DNA from: Candidatus Flexicrinis affinis
Lineage (GTDB): Bacteria > Chloroflexota > Anaerolineae > Aggregatilineales > Phototrophicaceae
Assembly: GCA_016716525.1 (NCBI GenBank)
Contig: JADJWE010000007.1
Coordinates: forward strand, 280,753-344,752
Length of the DNA stretch: 64,000 nt
Direction: 5' to 3'
The translations under genes were made by a program, and so were the position numbers. Positions 15,854 through 24,940 of this stretch are shown piece after piece (the first letter of the stretch is position 1; the number at the start of each line of letters is the position of its first letter). The notes under the pieces are model-generated. The model saw only the letters and a list, made by a program, of their open reading frames with translations. It made no database searches and was not told the origin of the DNA.

Positions 15854-16798
15854 TTAGCCGTTGACCTGCACGAAGCGGAAACCGTCGCCTTCGGTCACGA
15901 TGTAGCCCATGCCCGGGAAGGCAAAGTGATAGCCGAATACTTTCAGTCCATCGACCGCGGCCTGTTCGAACAGCGCGCGGCGGGCTGTCGCGGCGGCAGC
16001 AGGATCGGCGTCGAAGCCAAGCGCCCAGTCAGGGCGAGCCACCGACACGATCGAGTTGTTGGCGGCATCGACGACTGATAGCAGCGCGTCATCACCGTTT
16101 GCGATCATGAACGCGAGGTGCCCCGGCGTGTGCCCGAACGACGGCATGGCGGTGATGCCCGGCAGCCATTCGCCGCTGTCCGGCATCACGTTGAGCTGAC
16201 CCGCGTCGATCACGGGCTGGAGCTTTGCCGTCGCGTTGGCGAGCGCGCCGCTGTCGAGGAAGCCCTTCTCCGTCTCGCCGATGTGATACGTCGCATTGGG
16301 AAAGCTCACCCCCGCGTCGCTGCTCGCGCCACCGACATGATCGGGGTGGATATGTGAGATCAGCACGTCGGTGATCGTATCCGCTGGCAGGCCGAGAATG
16401 CCGAGCGTCTCGACCAGCAGGCCCGCGCCTGCGCCGTTGCCGGTGTCGAAGAGGACGCGCCGGTCGCCGGCATCGAGCACGATGACGTTGAACGTCGACT
16501 TCTGCTGCTCCAGCGGCAGATTGTTGGCTTCCAGCAAGGCGTTGAGTTCGGCCGGGTCGGCGTTTGCGGCCAGCACGTTGGAGGGAATCGTGCCGACGCG
16601 ATCCTGAATGACCGTCAATCCAAACTCGCCGACATTGGTGCGATAGAACGAGCCGAAAGCGGGTGCGCTCCCCTGTGCGCTGACGGGCAGCGCGAAGACG
16701 CCCAGCCCGGTCGATGCGAGCGTCGCCCCAGCGGCGCCCATGCCCATACTCTTCAAGAACGAACGACGGGATAGTCCAGCTTGCTTGTCAGAACGCAT
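15854..16798 (-). CDS. Tat-exported MBL-fold metallo-hydrolase
   Basis: A 314-residue metallo-beta-lactamase-fold enzyme with a twin-arginine leader: LSRRSFLKSMGMG near residues 9-21, a hydrophobic stretch, and a likely cut after ALPVSAQG. Folded export fits a metal-loaded enzyme. The zinc motif HIHPDH, then GHTPGH, DAANN and GYHFAFPG, is shared with the cytoplasmic paralogue at 1565-2356. I chose the ATG at 16798, with AGGTGAA before it, over a GTG 11 codons upstream because it puts the twin arginines at the usual place. The substrate is not known. Confidence 0.87.
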   Translation of the reverse strand: MRSDKQAGLSRRSFLKSMGMGAAGATLASTGLGVFALPVSAQGSAPAFGSFYRTNVGEFGLTVIQDRVGTIPSNVLAANADPAELNALLEANNLPLEQQKSTFNVIVLDAGDRRVLFDTGNGAGAGLLVETLGILGLPADTITDVLISHIHPDHVGGASSDAGVSFPNATYHIGETEKGFLDSGALANATAKLQPVIDAGQLNVMPDSGEWLPGITAMPSFGHTPGHLAFMIANGDDALLSVVDAANNSIVSVARPDWALGFDADPAAAATARRALFEQAAVDGLKVFGYHFAFPGMGYIVTEGDGFRFVQVNG

Positions 16799-17012
16799 TA
16801 GGTTCACCTGTAGTATCTTCCCTTCGGACACGTCGCATTGTAGACCGCCAATGTTCCGGACGGGCGTCCGGTTAATTGAACGTTCTCGGAAGGCTCACGC
16901 GTCATCAATCCGTCCGCCGTTTGCTCTACGGCAACCGACCGCGCCCTAGTCCGGTCTTCGGCCCGCCCGTATACTGTCCTGCGGCCTGACCACAGTAGGG
17001 ACGTCCTCGCTT

Positions 17013-18311
17013 ATGACCCGTTTTGCCCGCATCGTGCCGCTCGTACTGGCCGGCATCGCCATCAGCCTGCTGATGAGCGCGCCGACGGATGCGCAGTTGT
17101 TCAACACCAACACGCCGGAGCCGGAACCGATCCTGTTCATCACGAATACGCCACCGGGGCCGACGCGTACACCGACTCCGTCGCCGACAGCGACGTTCAC
17201 GCCGACCAACACCCCAACGGCGACGTTCACCCCAACCAACACCCCGACGCCGACACCGACACCGATCGGCCCGTTCTTCTACCCCGAGGGTATCAACCCG
17301 CTGACCGGGCAGATGTACCCGAACGAAGAGGCGCGCAACAGGCGCAACCTGATCGTCAAGATCAGCAACTTCCCGCCGATCGTGCGCCCACAGACCAACG
17401 TCAACATGGCCGACGTGGTATTTGAAGTCGAGGCCGAAGGCGGCGTGACGCGCTTTGCGGCGATCTTCCGCAGCCAGATGCCCGATCTGGTCGGGTCGGT
17501 GCGCTCGGCGCGCCTGCTCGACCTCGAGCTGTTACCCATGTATCAGGCGCTGCTGGCGTACTCCGGCACCTCTGAGCCGATCCAGCGGCTGATCATGTCG
17601 TCGCCGTATGTGTATCAGACGTTCTCGCCGCTCAAGGGCGACAACGAAGACGCCGGGTTCATCCGCATCCCGCAGGAAGACAAGGCGTTCGAGCATACGC
17701 TGTTTCTTGAGCCGGACAAGCTGATGGAAAAAGCGACCGCGCGCGGCGTCAACACGCCATACCGGGCGTTCGGCTTCGCGTTCAGCGACATCATCGACCC
17801 GGGCGGGCAGCCTGCGCTCGACATCGAAGTCGACTGGTACGGCCAGATCGACGCACGCTGGCAGTTCGACCCGGCGACGGGGCGCTATCTGCGCTTCACC
17901 GATGGCGTGCCGCACACCGACGCCGCCACTGGCGAACAGCTATGGGCGGACAATCTCGTCGTCATCGAGGTGCCGCACAACCGCCGCCCCGACCTGTTCC
18001 CCGAAGGCTCGAACTACGAGTCGATGGAGATCGCGCTGTGGGATCAGGGCCGCGCCTTCGTCATCCGCGATGGGCAGTATTTTCAGGGCTTCTGGCGCCG
18101 GCGCGACCGCGAACCGGGCAGCGCGCTTCAGTTGATCTATGGCAACAACACGCCGATTATGCTCAAGCCGGGGCGCACATGGGTGAGCGTCGTGCGGTTC
18201 CTCGGCGACTCGGTCATCACCGACCAGTATGCCGACATGGAAGCGACGTCCACGCAGGTCGCTTCGCAGGCATCACCAACGCCCGACCCAGCAGCAAGTA
18301 CCGGCGATTAG
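17013..18311 (+). CDS. DUF3048-family secreted protein with Thr/Pro-rich linker
   Basis: A 432-residue exported protein. Residues 1-27 are a signal peptide (ending SAPTDAQ), residues about 40-88 are a low-complexity Thr/Pro linker, and the rest is a two-part DUF3048 (YerB-like) region: NPLTGQM, RPQTNVNMADVVFEVEAEGG, GSVRSARLLDLELLP, and a C-terminal half with GRTWVSVV. DUF3048 proteins are surface or membrane-associated in Firmicutes and Chloroflexota; their role is not established. The linker suggests the domain is held away from the membrane. No lipobox was seen. Confidence 0.85.
   Translation: MTRFARIVPLVLAGIAISLLMSAPTDAQLFNTNTPEPEPILFITNTPPGPTRTPTPSPTATFTPTNTPTATFTPTNTPTPTPTPIGPFFYPEGINPLTGQMYPNEEARNRRNLIVKISNFPPIVRPQTNVNMADVVFEVEAEGGVTRFAAIFRSQMPDLVGSVRSARLLDLELLPMYQALLAYSGTSEPIQRLIMSSPYVYQTFSPLKGDNEDAGFIRIPQEDKAFEHTLFLEPDKLMEKATARGVNTPYRAFGFAFSDIIDPGGQPALDIEVDWYGQIDARWQFDPATGRYLRFTDGVPHTDAATGEQLWADNLVVIEVPHNRRPDLFPEGSNYESMEIALWDQGRAFVIRDGQYFQGFWRRRDREPGSALQLIYGNNTPIMLKPGRTWVSVVRFLGDSVITDQYADMEATSTQVASQASPTPDPAASTGD
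17190..17249 (+). repeat. Two-copy 30-bp tandem repeat in the DUF3048 linker
   Basis: Two 30-base units, starting GCGACGTTCAC at 17190 and 17220, differ at three positions and encode the repeated ATFTPTNTPT linker. Such coding repeats may change copy number by slippage. Confidence 0.8.
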
Positions 18312-18331
18312 CGACCGTCACACGTCAGACG

Positions 18332-18361
18332 CAAAACGCCCCGGTCGTCCCGGGGCGTTTT
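18332..18361 (+). terminator. Rho-independent terminator after the DUF3048 gene
   Basis: Arms AAAACGCCCCGG and CCGGGGCGTTTT flank a 5-base loop, 21 bases after the stop. The symmetric A/T ends allow it to work also for the converging fasciclin gene. Confidence 0.88.
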
Positions 18362-18383
18362 GGATTCTCGGCGAGGCGAGGCG

Positions 18384-19895
18384 CTACGGCATCAGCCCCA
18401 TGTCAACGATCACCTTGCTTTCGCGCGTCGGATACAGCGCCACGCTTTCGGCCTTGAGGGCCGGCAGCACAATCTCCGGCGCGACGTTCAGATCGCCGGT
18501 GCGCTGCAGAATGTCGGCGTAATAGAGCAGCGTATCGTTGGCCTTCTCGGCGATGAAGATTCCCGTTCCATCGAAGATCACGTCGACCGGATTGCCCATG
18601 CCCGTCTGATCGCCCGCGATACGCACGTCGACTGGCGTCGGCCCGTCCGAAATGCTGATCACGCTGATGACGAACACCTGTCCGTCCGTGTTTACAGCCG
18701 GATCGCCGACATCGGTGAGGATGACCGTGTTGCTGTCGTAGTCGATGTCGATGCCGTGCAGGTTGACCGAAATCTTGCTGCCGTCGGCATCCGTCGGAAC
18801 GATGAGGCGGGTCGGGCCTTCCGCGCCCAGAGTCGCGCTAAACCCGTCATACGCGGCGATCTCGCCGTTGGTCTTGGCGGCGTACAGCGTGTCGTTGAAC
18901 AGGTCGTACCAAACATCCCACACCGACCCGTTCTCGCCGATGGTCACGACGGCTGCGGGTTCAACGTCGCCCTCCGCGTCAAGTCCAAACAACTTGATGT
19001 TGCGTGCTCCGCTGTCTGCCACGGCGACGACGTCGATCGTCTCAAGCACCTGCAGCCCTTTAGGGGCAACCAGCCCCGTGTTCTCACCTGCAATCACACG
19101 CGGCGTGTCCAACGTGCCGGAACCGAAGTCGGTGTATACCAACAGCCCGCCATTCGTGATCGTGCCGTCTACCACCGTGAGGTCGACGGTCACCCACGCA
19201 TTCCCGGCCGAGTCGAACGCGATGCTCTCCACGCTGGCAACGTCGGCCAAGCCGGTGACCTCTTCGATCGTCTGTGGATCGACCGCGGGCGCCTTGAACA
19301 CGCGATCGCCGTCCAAGCCGCCGGGATTGAGAGACCCGAACAAGACATATTCAGTCTCGTCGGTCGTGTCGGGGCGCAGGCCCAGCTCGACCGCGACATC
19401 GGGCGGGATGAGTACGCGCTCGACGATGTGGATCATGCCGTTCGACGCCGCCACGTCGGCCGTTACGACTGGTGCGCCGTTAACGCTCAATGCACCGTCA
19501 ATCGACGTAAAGACCAGCGACGAACCTATCGCCTCGCCGTCGAGGGCGCTCATCTCCATCGTTGCGGCCAAGGGCAAGACGGCCAATGCTTCGGCGTCGT
19601 AAGCGCCCTCAAGGACGTGATAGGTCAGGACGCGTGTGAGGAGCGACACGTCAGTGGTGAGGGCTGTGACGACATCGGCGGGAAGCGCCTCGAAGGCCGC
19701 ATTGGTCGGAGCGAAAACCGTGTACTCGGCGTCGGGGTCGTCCAGCAGGCCGACCAGATCGGCGGTGCTAAGAAGCGTGAACAAGGTCGAGAAGTCGCCT
19801 GTGTTGCCGGCGACGGCCGCGATCGTCTGTTCCTGCGCCGCAGCAGGAGCGACGAGCAGCGCAATCAGTACGAGTGATGCAATCAGTCGACGCAT
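18384..19895 (-). CDS. Secreted fasciclin (FAS1) domain protein with propeller-like C-terminal region
   Basis: A 503-residue secreted protein. A signal peptide (MRRLIASLVLIALLVAPAAA) precedes a complete FAS1 domain at about residues 22-150, with YTVFAPTNAAFEALP, LTYHVLEGAY and NGMIHIVERVLIPP. Residues 170-500 carry repeated motifs such as SIAFDSAGNAWVT, GLQVLETIDVVAVADSGA and IDYDSNTVILTDVGDP, which look like NHL/SMP-30-type beta-propeller blades. FAS1 domains mediate cell-surface adhesion; the propeller may bind a ligand. The ATG at 19895 is preferred over one 13 codons upstream because GGGGAGG precedes it and the leader starts cleanly. Confidence 0.82.
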   Translation of the reverse strand: MRRLIASLVLIALLVAPAAAQEQTIAAVAGNTGDFSTLFTLLSTADLVGLLDDPDAEYTVFAPTNAAFEALPADVVTALTTDVSLLTRVLTYHVLEGAYDAEALAVLPLAATMEMSALDGEAIGSSLVFTSIDGALSVNGAPVVTADVAASNGMIHIVERVLIPPDVAVELGLRPDTTDETEYVLFGSLNPGGLDGDRVFKAPAVDPQTIEEVTGLADVASVESIAFDSAGNAWVTVDLTVVDGTITNGGLLVYTDFGSGTLDTPRVIAGENTGLVAPKGLQVLETIDVVAVADSGARNIKLFGLDAEGDVEPAAVVTIGENGSVWDVWYDLFNDTLYAAKTNGEIAAYDGFSATLGAEGPTRLIVPTDADGSKISVNLHGIDIDYDSNTVILTDVGDPAVNTDGQVFVISVISISDGPTPVDVRIAGDQTGMGNPVDVIFDGTGIFIAEKANDTLLYYADILQRTGDLNVAPEIVLPALKAESVALYPTRESKVIVDMGLMP

Positions 19896-20051
19896 AAAAC
19901 CTCCCCGGGGTCGTTCTGTTGTAAGCGGTTCCAAACGTACTGTACGATAAAAGTAGTCGACCCGGTCAATCCAAAGCTGCGTTTTATGCGCGTCTAACGC
20001 CGATTGGGCGGGTTATAATGGGTGGGTGGTTGAAATACTGATCATACTCTT

Positions 20052-20990
20052 ATGAGTCAACGCGAAATCGAAACCCATGCAGTCGGACTGATCGATCTAC
20101 CTGTCGTACGGCGGTTGATCGAGTCGTGTGTGTGTTTGGACAACGAGGCCCACTTCACGACCGATGTCGGCAGCAGCCTGACAGGTATTCTGCTGCCGTC
20201 GCGCGGCGTTTCGACGTTGATCGCTCGCGGTCCGCAGGCCCCGGTCATCGGCCAGATCAAAGTGCGCGACGACGAGCCGAACGCACACGTCGTCTATATC
20301 GCGCCCGAGCCTGCGCCCGCGGCCGACGACACGGCGTGGCTACACGTGCTCGATGCCATGACCCGCGAGGCCGGTAAAATGCGCGCGCATACGCTGGTGG
20401 CGGAAGTTGCCGAAGACAGCGCGATGTTCGAGGTGCTGCGCACGGCAGGTTTCGCCGTCTACACCCGTCAGCAGTTGTGGCACCGGCGAGGCATGTACGC
20501 GCCAATGCCGAGCCGCTTCCAACTGACCGAAGAGACGCAGAACGACATTATCGGCGTGCAAGGTCTGATTGCGCAGTGTGTGCCGCCTCTGCTTCAGCCG
20601 ATTGCCGTACCGCCCAGCGACATGCCCCGGCTGGTCTATCACCGCAACGGGTGTGTCGAGGGGTATGTGGCGTATTCCACCGGCAAGCGCGGAATTTACG
20701 TCTTGAGCTACCTGCATCCCGACACGCTGCCGGACGCCGCCCACATCCTCGACGCCGCGCTGCAAATGATCAGCCCGGCGGCCAAGACGCCGATCACGTT
20801 CTGCGTGCGACGCTATCAGGACTGGATGGGCAGCGCGATGGAACGGCTGGGCTGCGTGCCGGGCGTGCAGCAGGCGCTGATGGTCAAGCACATCACGGCC
20901 GGTGTGCGTACCGCCCCGTTCGAGGCGCTGGTGGAGAAGCTGGACCGGGTGATGGCGCGGCCTAATCACAGCCACCATGCCCGGCGGTGA
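20052..20990 (+). CDS. Uncharacterised protein, GNAT-like acetyltransferase fold suspected
   Basis: A 312-residue soluble protein without export signal. The first half reads like a GNAT fold: APVIGQIKVRDDEPNAHVVYIAPE, then a helix, then AMFEVLRTAGFAVYTRQQLWHR, similar to the final strands of acetyltransferases. The second half (YHRNGCVEGYVAYS, ITFCVRRYQDWMGSAMERLGC) may be a second diverged copy. The usual acetyl-CoA R/QxxGxG/A motif is not evident, so activity is doubtful. A TATAAT at 20014-20019 lies 32 bases upstream. It is isolated between a divergent fasciclin gene and the R3H-AAA gene. Confidence 0.6.
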   Translation: MSQREIETHAVGLIDLPVVRRLIESCVCLDNEAHFTTDVGSSLTGILLPSRGVSTLIARGPQAPVIGQIKVRDDEPNAHVVYIAPEPAPAADDTAWLHVLDAMTREAGKMRAHTLVAEVAEDSAMFEVLRTAGFAVYTRQQLWHRRGMYAPMPSRFQLTEETQNDIIGVQGLIAQCVPPLLQPIAVPPSDMPRLVYHRNGCVEGYVAYSTGKRGIYVLSYLHPDTLPDAAHILDAALQMISPAAKTPITFCVRRYQDWMGSAMERLGCVPGVQQALMVKHITAGVRTAPFEALVEKLDRVMARPNHSHHARR

Positions 20991-21172
20991 CACCCTACGG
21001 CTTCCGGGTGACATTTCCCCAATGGTTGACGTAAACCAATACCACGCTAGACTCTAGTTAGCGAAATAACACTGCTATACTGATAATGCTGGGTTGCGCT
21101 GCTGCTGGACCAGCGGTGCATCGCACTGGGCCAAAAACGGGTGGGCTCATATCCCGGAGTGCAGAACCCTAC

Positions 21173-22822
21173 ATGGAAAAACGGATAACCGACAATATCG
21201 AAGAACTCAAGCGTGTCCTCCCCGACCGGATCAATACTGCTCTCGACAACTTAGGCAACACTGACAGCCTCCTCGAGGTTGTCCTCGACCTCGGTCGTGC
21301 TCCTACAGCACGGTTCACCGATCGCGAAGTTGTCCTCTCAGAAGAAGAGATCACCCACGACGAACTCGACTCGATCGTACAGAACATCGGGCAGTTCGAC
21401 GCGGATAACCGCGCCGGTATGGAACGCACGCTGCACCGCATCTCTGCGATCCGCAACCGCAAGGGGCAGGTCGTCGGCCTGACGTGCCGCGTCGGGCGTG
21501 CGGTGTACGGTACCATCGACATCGTGCACGACCTGATCGTGACCGGCAAAAGCATTCTGCTGCTTGGCCCGCCGGGCGTCGGCAAGACGACCCTGCTGCG
21601 CGAAGCGGCCCGCGTGCTGGCCGATACCAAGCGCGTCGTCATCGTCGATACCTCCAACGAGATCGGCGGCGACGGCGACGTGCCGCACCCGGCCGTGGGA
21701 CGTGCGCGCCGTATGCAGGTCAGCCGCCCGGAGCGCCAGCACGAGGTCATGATCGAAGCCGTCGAAAACCACAACCCGGAAGTGATCGTCATTGACGAGA
21801 TCGGCCGCGAGTTGGAGGCTATGGCCGCGCGCACGATCGCCGAGCGCGGCGTGCAGTTGATCGGCACGGCGCACGGCAACGCGCTCGACAACCTGATGCT
21901 CAACCCGACGCTGTCCGACCTTGTCGGCGGTATCGAATCGGTCACCTTGTCCGACGACGAGGCGCGCCGCCGCGGCACGCAGAAGACCGTGCTGGAACGC
22001 CGCGCCCCGCCCACGTTCGAGGTGCTCGTCGAGATCAAGACCCGCGACGAACTGGTCGTGCACGAGGACGTCGCTACTGCCGTCGACACCATCCTGCGCG
22101 GGCGCGCACCGCAGATTCAAGTGCGCACGCGCCTCGCAGACGGCACGATGGACATCGCCGTCAAGCAAATGCCGATGGACGAACGGAATCAGGCGCAGGG
22201 CTTCGGGCGCAGCAACGGCCGGCATGGACCGGACGTCGAAGCGGCCCCGGCCCCGCGGCGGGGCACCCGCCCGACCTCTGTCGAACGCCAGCGCCCGGCA
22301 CCCGTGCTTGACGTGCCGCCCACGCTGCAAAGGCCGATCAGCGGCGGCGGGCGCGGCGAGCTGAAGGCGATGAAGATCCACGCGTACGGCGTGGCGCGCA
22401 ATCGGCTTGTACAAGCCGCCAAGCGTCTGCACGTCTCGCTGGAAGTAACCGACGATGTCGGCCGTGCCGACGCCGTCATGACGCTGAAAACGCTCTACCG
22501 GCGACGGCCCAAGCTGATCGTCGATGCCGAGCGGCGTGGTATGCCGATCTACGTGCTGAGGGCCAACACCGTCAGCCAGATCGAGGACACGCTGATCGAC
22601 ATGTTCGGGCTTGAGGTGTCCGCTGCCGACCCTTTTGGGAAGGCCCTGCAGGAGGCTGAGTCGGCGATCTTTCAGGTGCGCGCCGGTGCGCCGTTCGTCG
22701 ATCTCTCTCCGCAGGGCGCTGTGGTCCGCCGGCATCAACACCAACTGGCTCGCAAGGCCGAGTTGGAATCACGCAGCTTCGGCGAAGAGCCGAACCGGCA
22801 CGTACGCATCATCCGCGGCTAG
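21173..22822 (+). CDS. R3H-domain AAA ATPase (Ycf45/SpoIIIAA-like)
   Basis: A 549-residue cytoplasmic ATPase. Residues 1-100 are a helical lead-in. The RecA-like domain follows, with Walker A GPPGVGKTTLLRE, DTSNEIGGDGDVPHPAVG and Walker B VIVIDEIG, as in SpoIIIAA and the Ycf45 family. After a basic Pro-rich linker comes a region (RNRLVQAAKRLHVSLEVTDD), and the C terminus is an R3H-type single-stranded nucleic acid binding module (AESAIFQVRAG, LSPQGAVVRRHQHQLA, SRSFGEEPNRHVRI). The cellular role is not known. I took the ATG at 21173, where similarity begins; upstream in-frame residues look non-coding. Confidence 0.88.
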   Translation: MEKRITDNIEELKRVLPDRINTALDNLGNTDSLLEVVLDLGRAPTARFTDREVVLSEEEITHDELDSIVQNIGQFDADNRAGMERTLHRISAIRNRKGQVVGLTCRVGRAVYGTIDIVHDLIVTGKSILLLGPPGVGKTTLLREAARVLADTKRVVIVDTSNEIGGDGDVPHPAVGRARRMQVSRPERQHEVMIEAVENHNPEVIVIDEIGRELEAMAARTIAERGVQLIGTAHGNALDNLMLNPTLSDLVGGIESVTLSDDEARRRGTQKTVLERRAPPTFEVLVEIKTRDELVVHEDVATAVDTILRGRAPQIQVRTRLADGTMDIAVKQMPMDERNQAQGFGRSNGRHGPDVEAAPAPRRGTRPTSVERQRPAPVLDVPPTLQRPISGGGRGELKAMKIHAYGVARNRLVQAAKRLHVSLEVTDDVGRADAVMTLKTLYRRRPKLIVDAERRGMPIYVLRANTVSQIEDTLIDMFGLEVSAADPFGKALQEAESAIFQVRAGAPFVDLSPQGAVVRRHQHQLARKAELESRSFGEEPNRHVRIIRG

Positions 22823-22844
22823 CGCCGGTTGGGACGTTTCATGC

Positions 22845-22871
22845 AAAAGGGACACCACGCGTGTCCCTTTT
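22845..22871 (+). terminator. Terminator between the R3H-AAA gene and a converging membrane protein gene
   Basis: AAAAGGGACAC pairs with GTGTCCCTTTT around a CACGC loop, 22 bases past the stop. The symmetric A and T tails suit both strands. Confidence 0.88.
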
Positions 22872-22889
22872 CGTTTCACGTGTTCAAGA

Positions 22890-23318
22890 TCATCGCCGCT
22901 CATGCGGCAGCTCGCGGATGCGCAGGAAGATCTCGACGCCGATGAACGCCAGCGCGAGCAGGATGACAATCGACATATTGAGCACGCGCGGAATTTGAAG
23001 CCATGCGCAGATCGTGACGTACACGCCGAACCACACGCTCTGCCGAAGGATGACGCCGCTTGGCGGCAGGTCGCGCGTCATCGGCGTGAAGCGCACGTTG
23101 ACGTACCGGACAAACGGCAGCACCGTACAGCTCACGGCGACGCTGAGCAGCGCGAAAAACAGCCACAGCTGTCCGCCGATGCGCGGCGGCTGAGTCATGA
23201 TCAACGCCGCTAGACCCGCCCACGCCAGCAGCCCGAGGATGAGCGCCGTCACCAGCATGCCGAGGTGATCGGGCGGAATCCGTTCGGTCAATGGAGGTTC
23301 AGGGGGCAGTCGACTCAT
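22890..23318 (-). CDS. Uncharacterised four-helix membrane protein
   Basis: A 142-residue protein with a short Pro-rich cytoplasmic N terminus and four hydrophobic helices: GMLVTALILGLLAWAGLAAL, LWLFFALLSVAVSCTVLPFV, VWFGVYVTICAWL and IVILLALAFIGVEIFL. A charged C-terminal tail (RIRELPHERR) follows. I recognise no family. The ATG at 23318 was chosen over one 12 codons upstream because the Pro-rich start fits better. It is monocistronic, with the adjacent secreted-protein gene divergent. Confidence 0.65.
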   Translation of the reverse strand: MSRLPPEPPLTERIPPDHLGMLVTALILGLLAWAGLAALIMTQPPRIGGQLWLFFALLSVAVSCTVLPFVRYVNVRFTPMTRDLPPSGVILRQSVWFGVYVTICAWLQIPRVLNMSIVILLALAFIGVEIFLRIRELPHERR

Positions 23319-23445
23319 GGGGCGAAGTATAGCATCTCGTAAACTGCGGTACATTGGCAGAGTTCAGCTTGCCAGCGCTCGTAAACTGTCATATCCTGCG
23401 AAACGATGCTAACCACCATCTTCACTTCCTTAAGGAGACCCACAA

Positions 23446-24849
23446 ATGACGTTCAAGCGAATCGCAGTCCTGCTGGTGCTCGTACTAGTGGGTATGACGA
23501 TATCGGCGCAAGACCTGACCGAGACGTTTAGTACCTCGGACGGGTCGCTGACAATCGGCTACCCATCGGACGCGCAGGTGCAAGAATTTGGACCGGGCAT
23601 AGCGGCCGTGGCCGATCAGGACGAGACGTTCGCGTTTTTCATCTTCAACGGCCTCCTCCTCGGCAGTTTCGACCTGACTGGCGAAAGCGACCCGATTGCG
23701 GTGTTGGCGACCTTCGACATCAATGTCGAACGGGTTGGCGATGACGAGCCGATCACGCTGGCGAATGGCAGCGGTACGTCAACGTTGGTCAACCTTGAGG
23801 GCATCGGTGAAGGGTATCTCGTGATTGTCGACACCGCGGTCGGGCCGGTGTTCGGGATCATCGCGGCCGAGGTCGGTACGGTGAACGATACGGTGCGTGA
23901 TCTCGGCTTGGCGGTTATCGGCAGTGCCTCGATTACCGAGATCGACTTCGACTTGCCGGATGTCGACACCGACGAACTGGTCGTCGACGAATGCGCTGTC
24001 GCCGTCGCGGATATGCCGGAAGGCGTCGTGCAGTTCTGCGGCGGCGTTGAGGTCTCGCTGCCGGACGGCTGGTCGGCGGGCTTCGGCAGTGAAACCGTCG
24101 ACACCTTCGTCGGCATCCAGACCGAAGATTTCTCGATCAGCGCGTCGATCAGCGTGAACGATGTCGGCGAGTACTACAACCCCGAGCTGTACTTCACAGA
24201 TGTCGTCTCGTACATCGCTGAATCAGCCGGACACGCGGAATACGACCCGGCCGAGCATGCCGCTACGCTGGTGGACGAGAGCACGCTGACCATCCAGCTC
24301 TACGACCCGACGCAATACGTCGAGCTTGAAGAAGGCGAAGTCGCTCAGGCGGTCGGCATCGTCACGCTCAACCGCGACCTGTTCGTCACCATCACGTTCA
24401 CGTGGGTGCCCAGCTCTGTGAGCGAAGACGTCGATGTGGCAATCGACACGATTCTGCGCTCCGTTACGCTTAACGACTCCTACACCGGCACGCCGGCGTT
24501 CGTCGTTCTGGACGGCGAGGCAGTCTTCGTCTACGACTCAGGCTGGACGGACAGCACGTACGGGTTCTCGTTCTCGGGTCAGGAATCGTACATCGTGAAC
24601 TGCCCGGCCGAAGGCGCCGACCTGACCGCCGGCTTGGTTTGGGGCACCGACATCTATACCGACGACTCCTCGGTTTGTGTGGCGGCGGTTCACGCCGGCG
24701 TCCTCACGACCGACGGCGGCACGATCCGCGTCAACATGCTGGAGGGTCAGGAGAGCTACACCGGCAGCGAGCGCAACGGCGTCACCACCGAGGACTACGG
24801 TTCTTGGGGAGGCAGCTTCAGCGTCGAGGCCTTCACGACACCCGAATAG
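23446..24849 (+). CDS. Secreted acidic protein of unknown function
   Basis: A 467-residue protein with a signal peptide (KRIAVLLVLVLVGMTISA) and a strongly acidic, Asp/Thr/Ser-rich beta-type mature chain. A strong AAGGAGA ribosome site precedes the ATG. Internal stretches look like repeats of one fold: SLTIGYPSDAQVQEFGPGIAAVAD and EVSLPDGWSAGFGSETVD are both amphipathic strand starts, each followed by an LGLAVIGSASI- or VDVAIDTILRSVTL-like helix. This suggests two related domains of about 150 residues and a third C-terminal one. No enzyme motif was seen. High acidity and no membrane anchor suggest a released or cell-wall-associated protein. Confidence 0.7.
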   Translation: MTFKRIAVLLVLVLVGMTISAQDLTETFSTSDGSLTIGYPSDAQVQEFGPGIAAVADQDETFAFFIFNGLLLGSFDLTGESDPIAVLATFDINVERVGDDEPITLANGSGTSTLVNLEGIGEGYLVIVDTAVGPVFGIIAAEVGTVNDTVRDLGLAVIGSASITEIDFDLPDVDTDELVVDECAVAVADMPEGVVQFCGGVEVSLPDGWSAGFGSETVDTFVGIQTEDFSISASISVNDVGEYYNPELYFTDVVSYIAESAGHAEYDPAEHAATLVDESTLTIQLYDPTQYVELEEGEVAQAVGIVTLNRDLFVTITFTWVPSSVSEDVDVAIDTILRSVTLNDSYTGTPAFVVLDGEAVFVYDSGWTDSTYGFSFSGQESYIVNCPAEGADLTAGLVWGTDIYTDDSSVCVAAVHAGVLTTDGGTIRVNMLEGQESYTGSERNGVTTEDYGSWGGSFSVEAFTTPE

Positions 24850-24886
24850 TGGGTGTCCGTTCGGCATCCGCGTCTTGTATGGTTTT

Positions 24887-24913
24887 GGGGGCGTCGTGCA
24901 CGCCCCCATTTTG
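24887..24913 (+). terminator. Terminator after the acidic secreted protein gene
   Basis: GGGGGCG and CGCCCCC arms with a 7-base loop are followed by ATTTTG, 38 bases after the stop. Confidence 0.8.
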
Positions 24914-24940
24914 TTTGACACGGCCCTTTAGGAGTGATGC

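Noticed and set aside
17139..17270. Repeats in the DUF3048 gene considered as a CRISPR or mobile repeat
   Set aside because: The units are in frame, directly adjacent without spacers, and encode a Thr/Pro linker.
18360..19877. 505-codon plus-strand frame opposite the fasciclin gene
   Set aside because: Antisense shadow of a gene with leader, FAS1 motifs and ribosome site.
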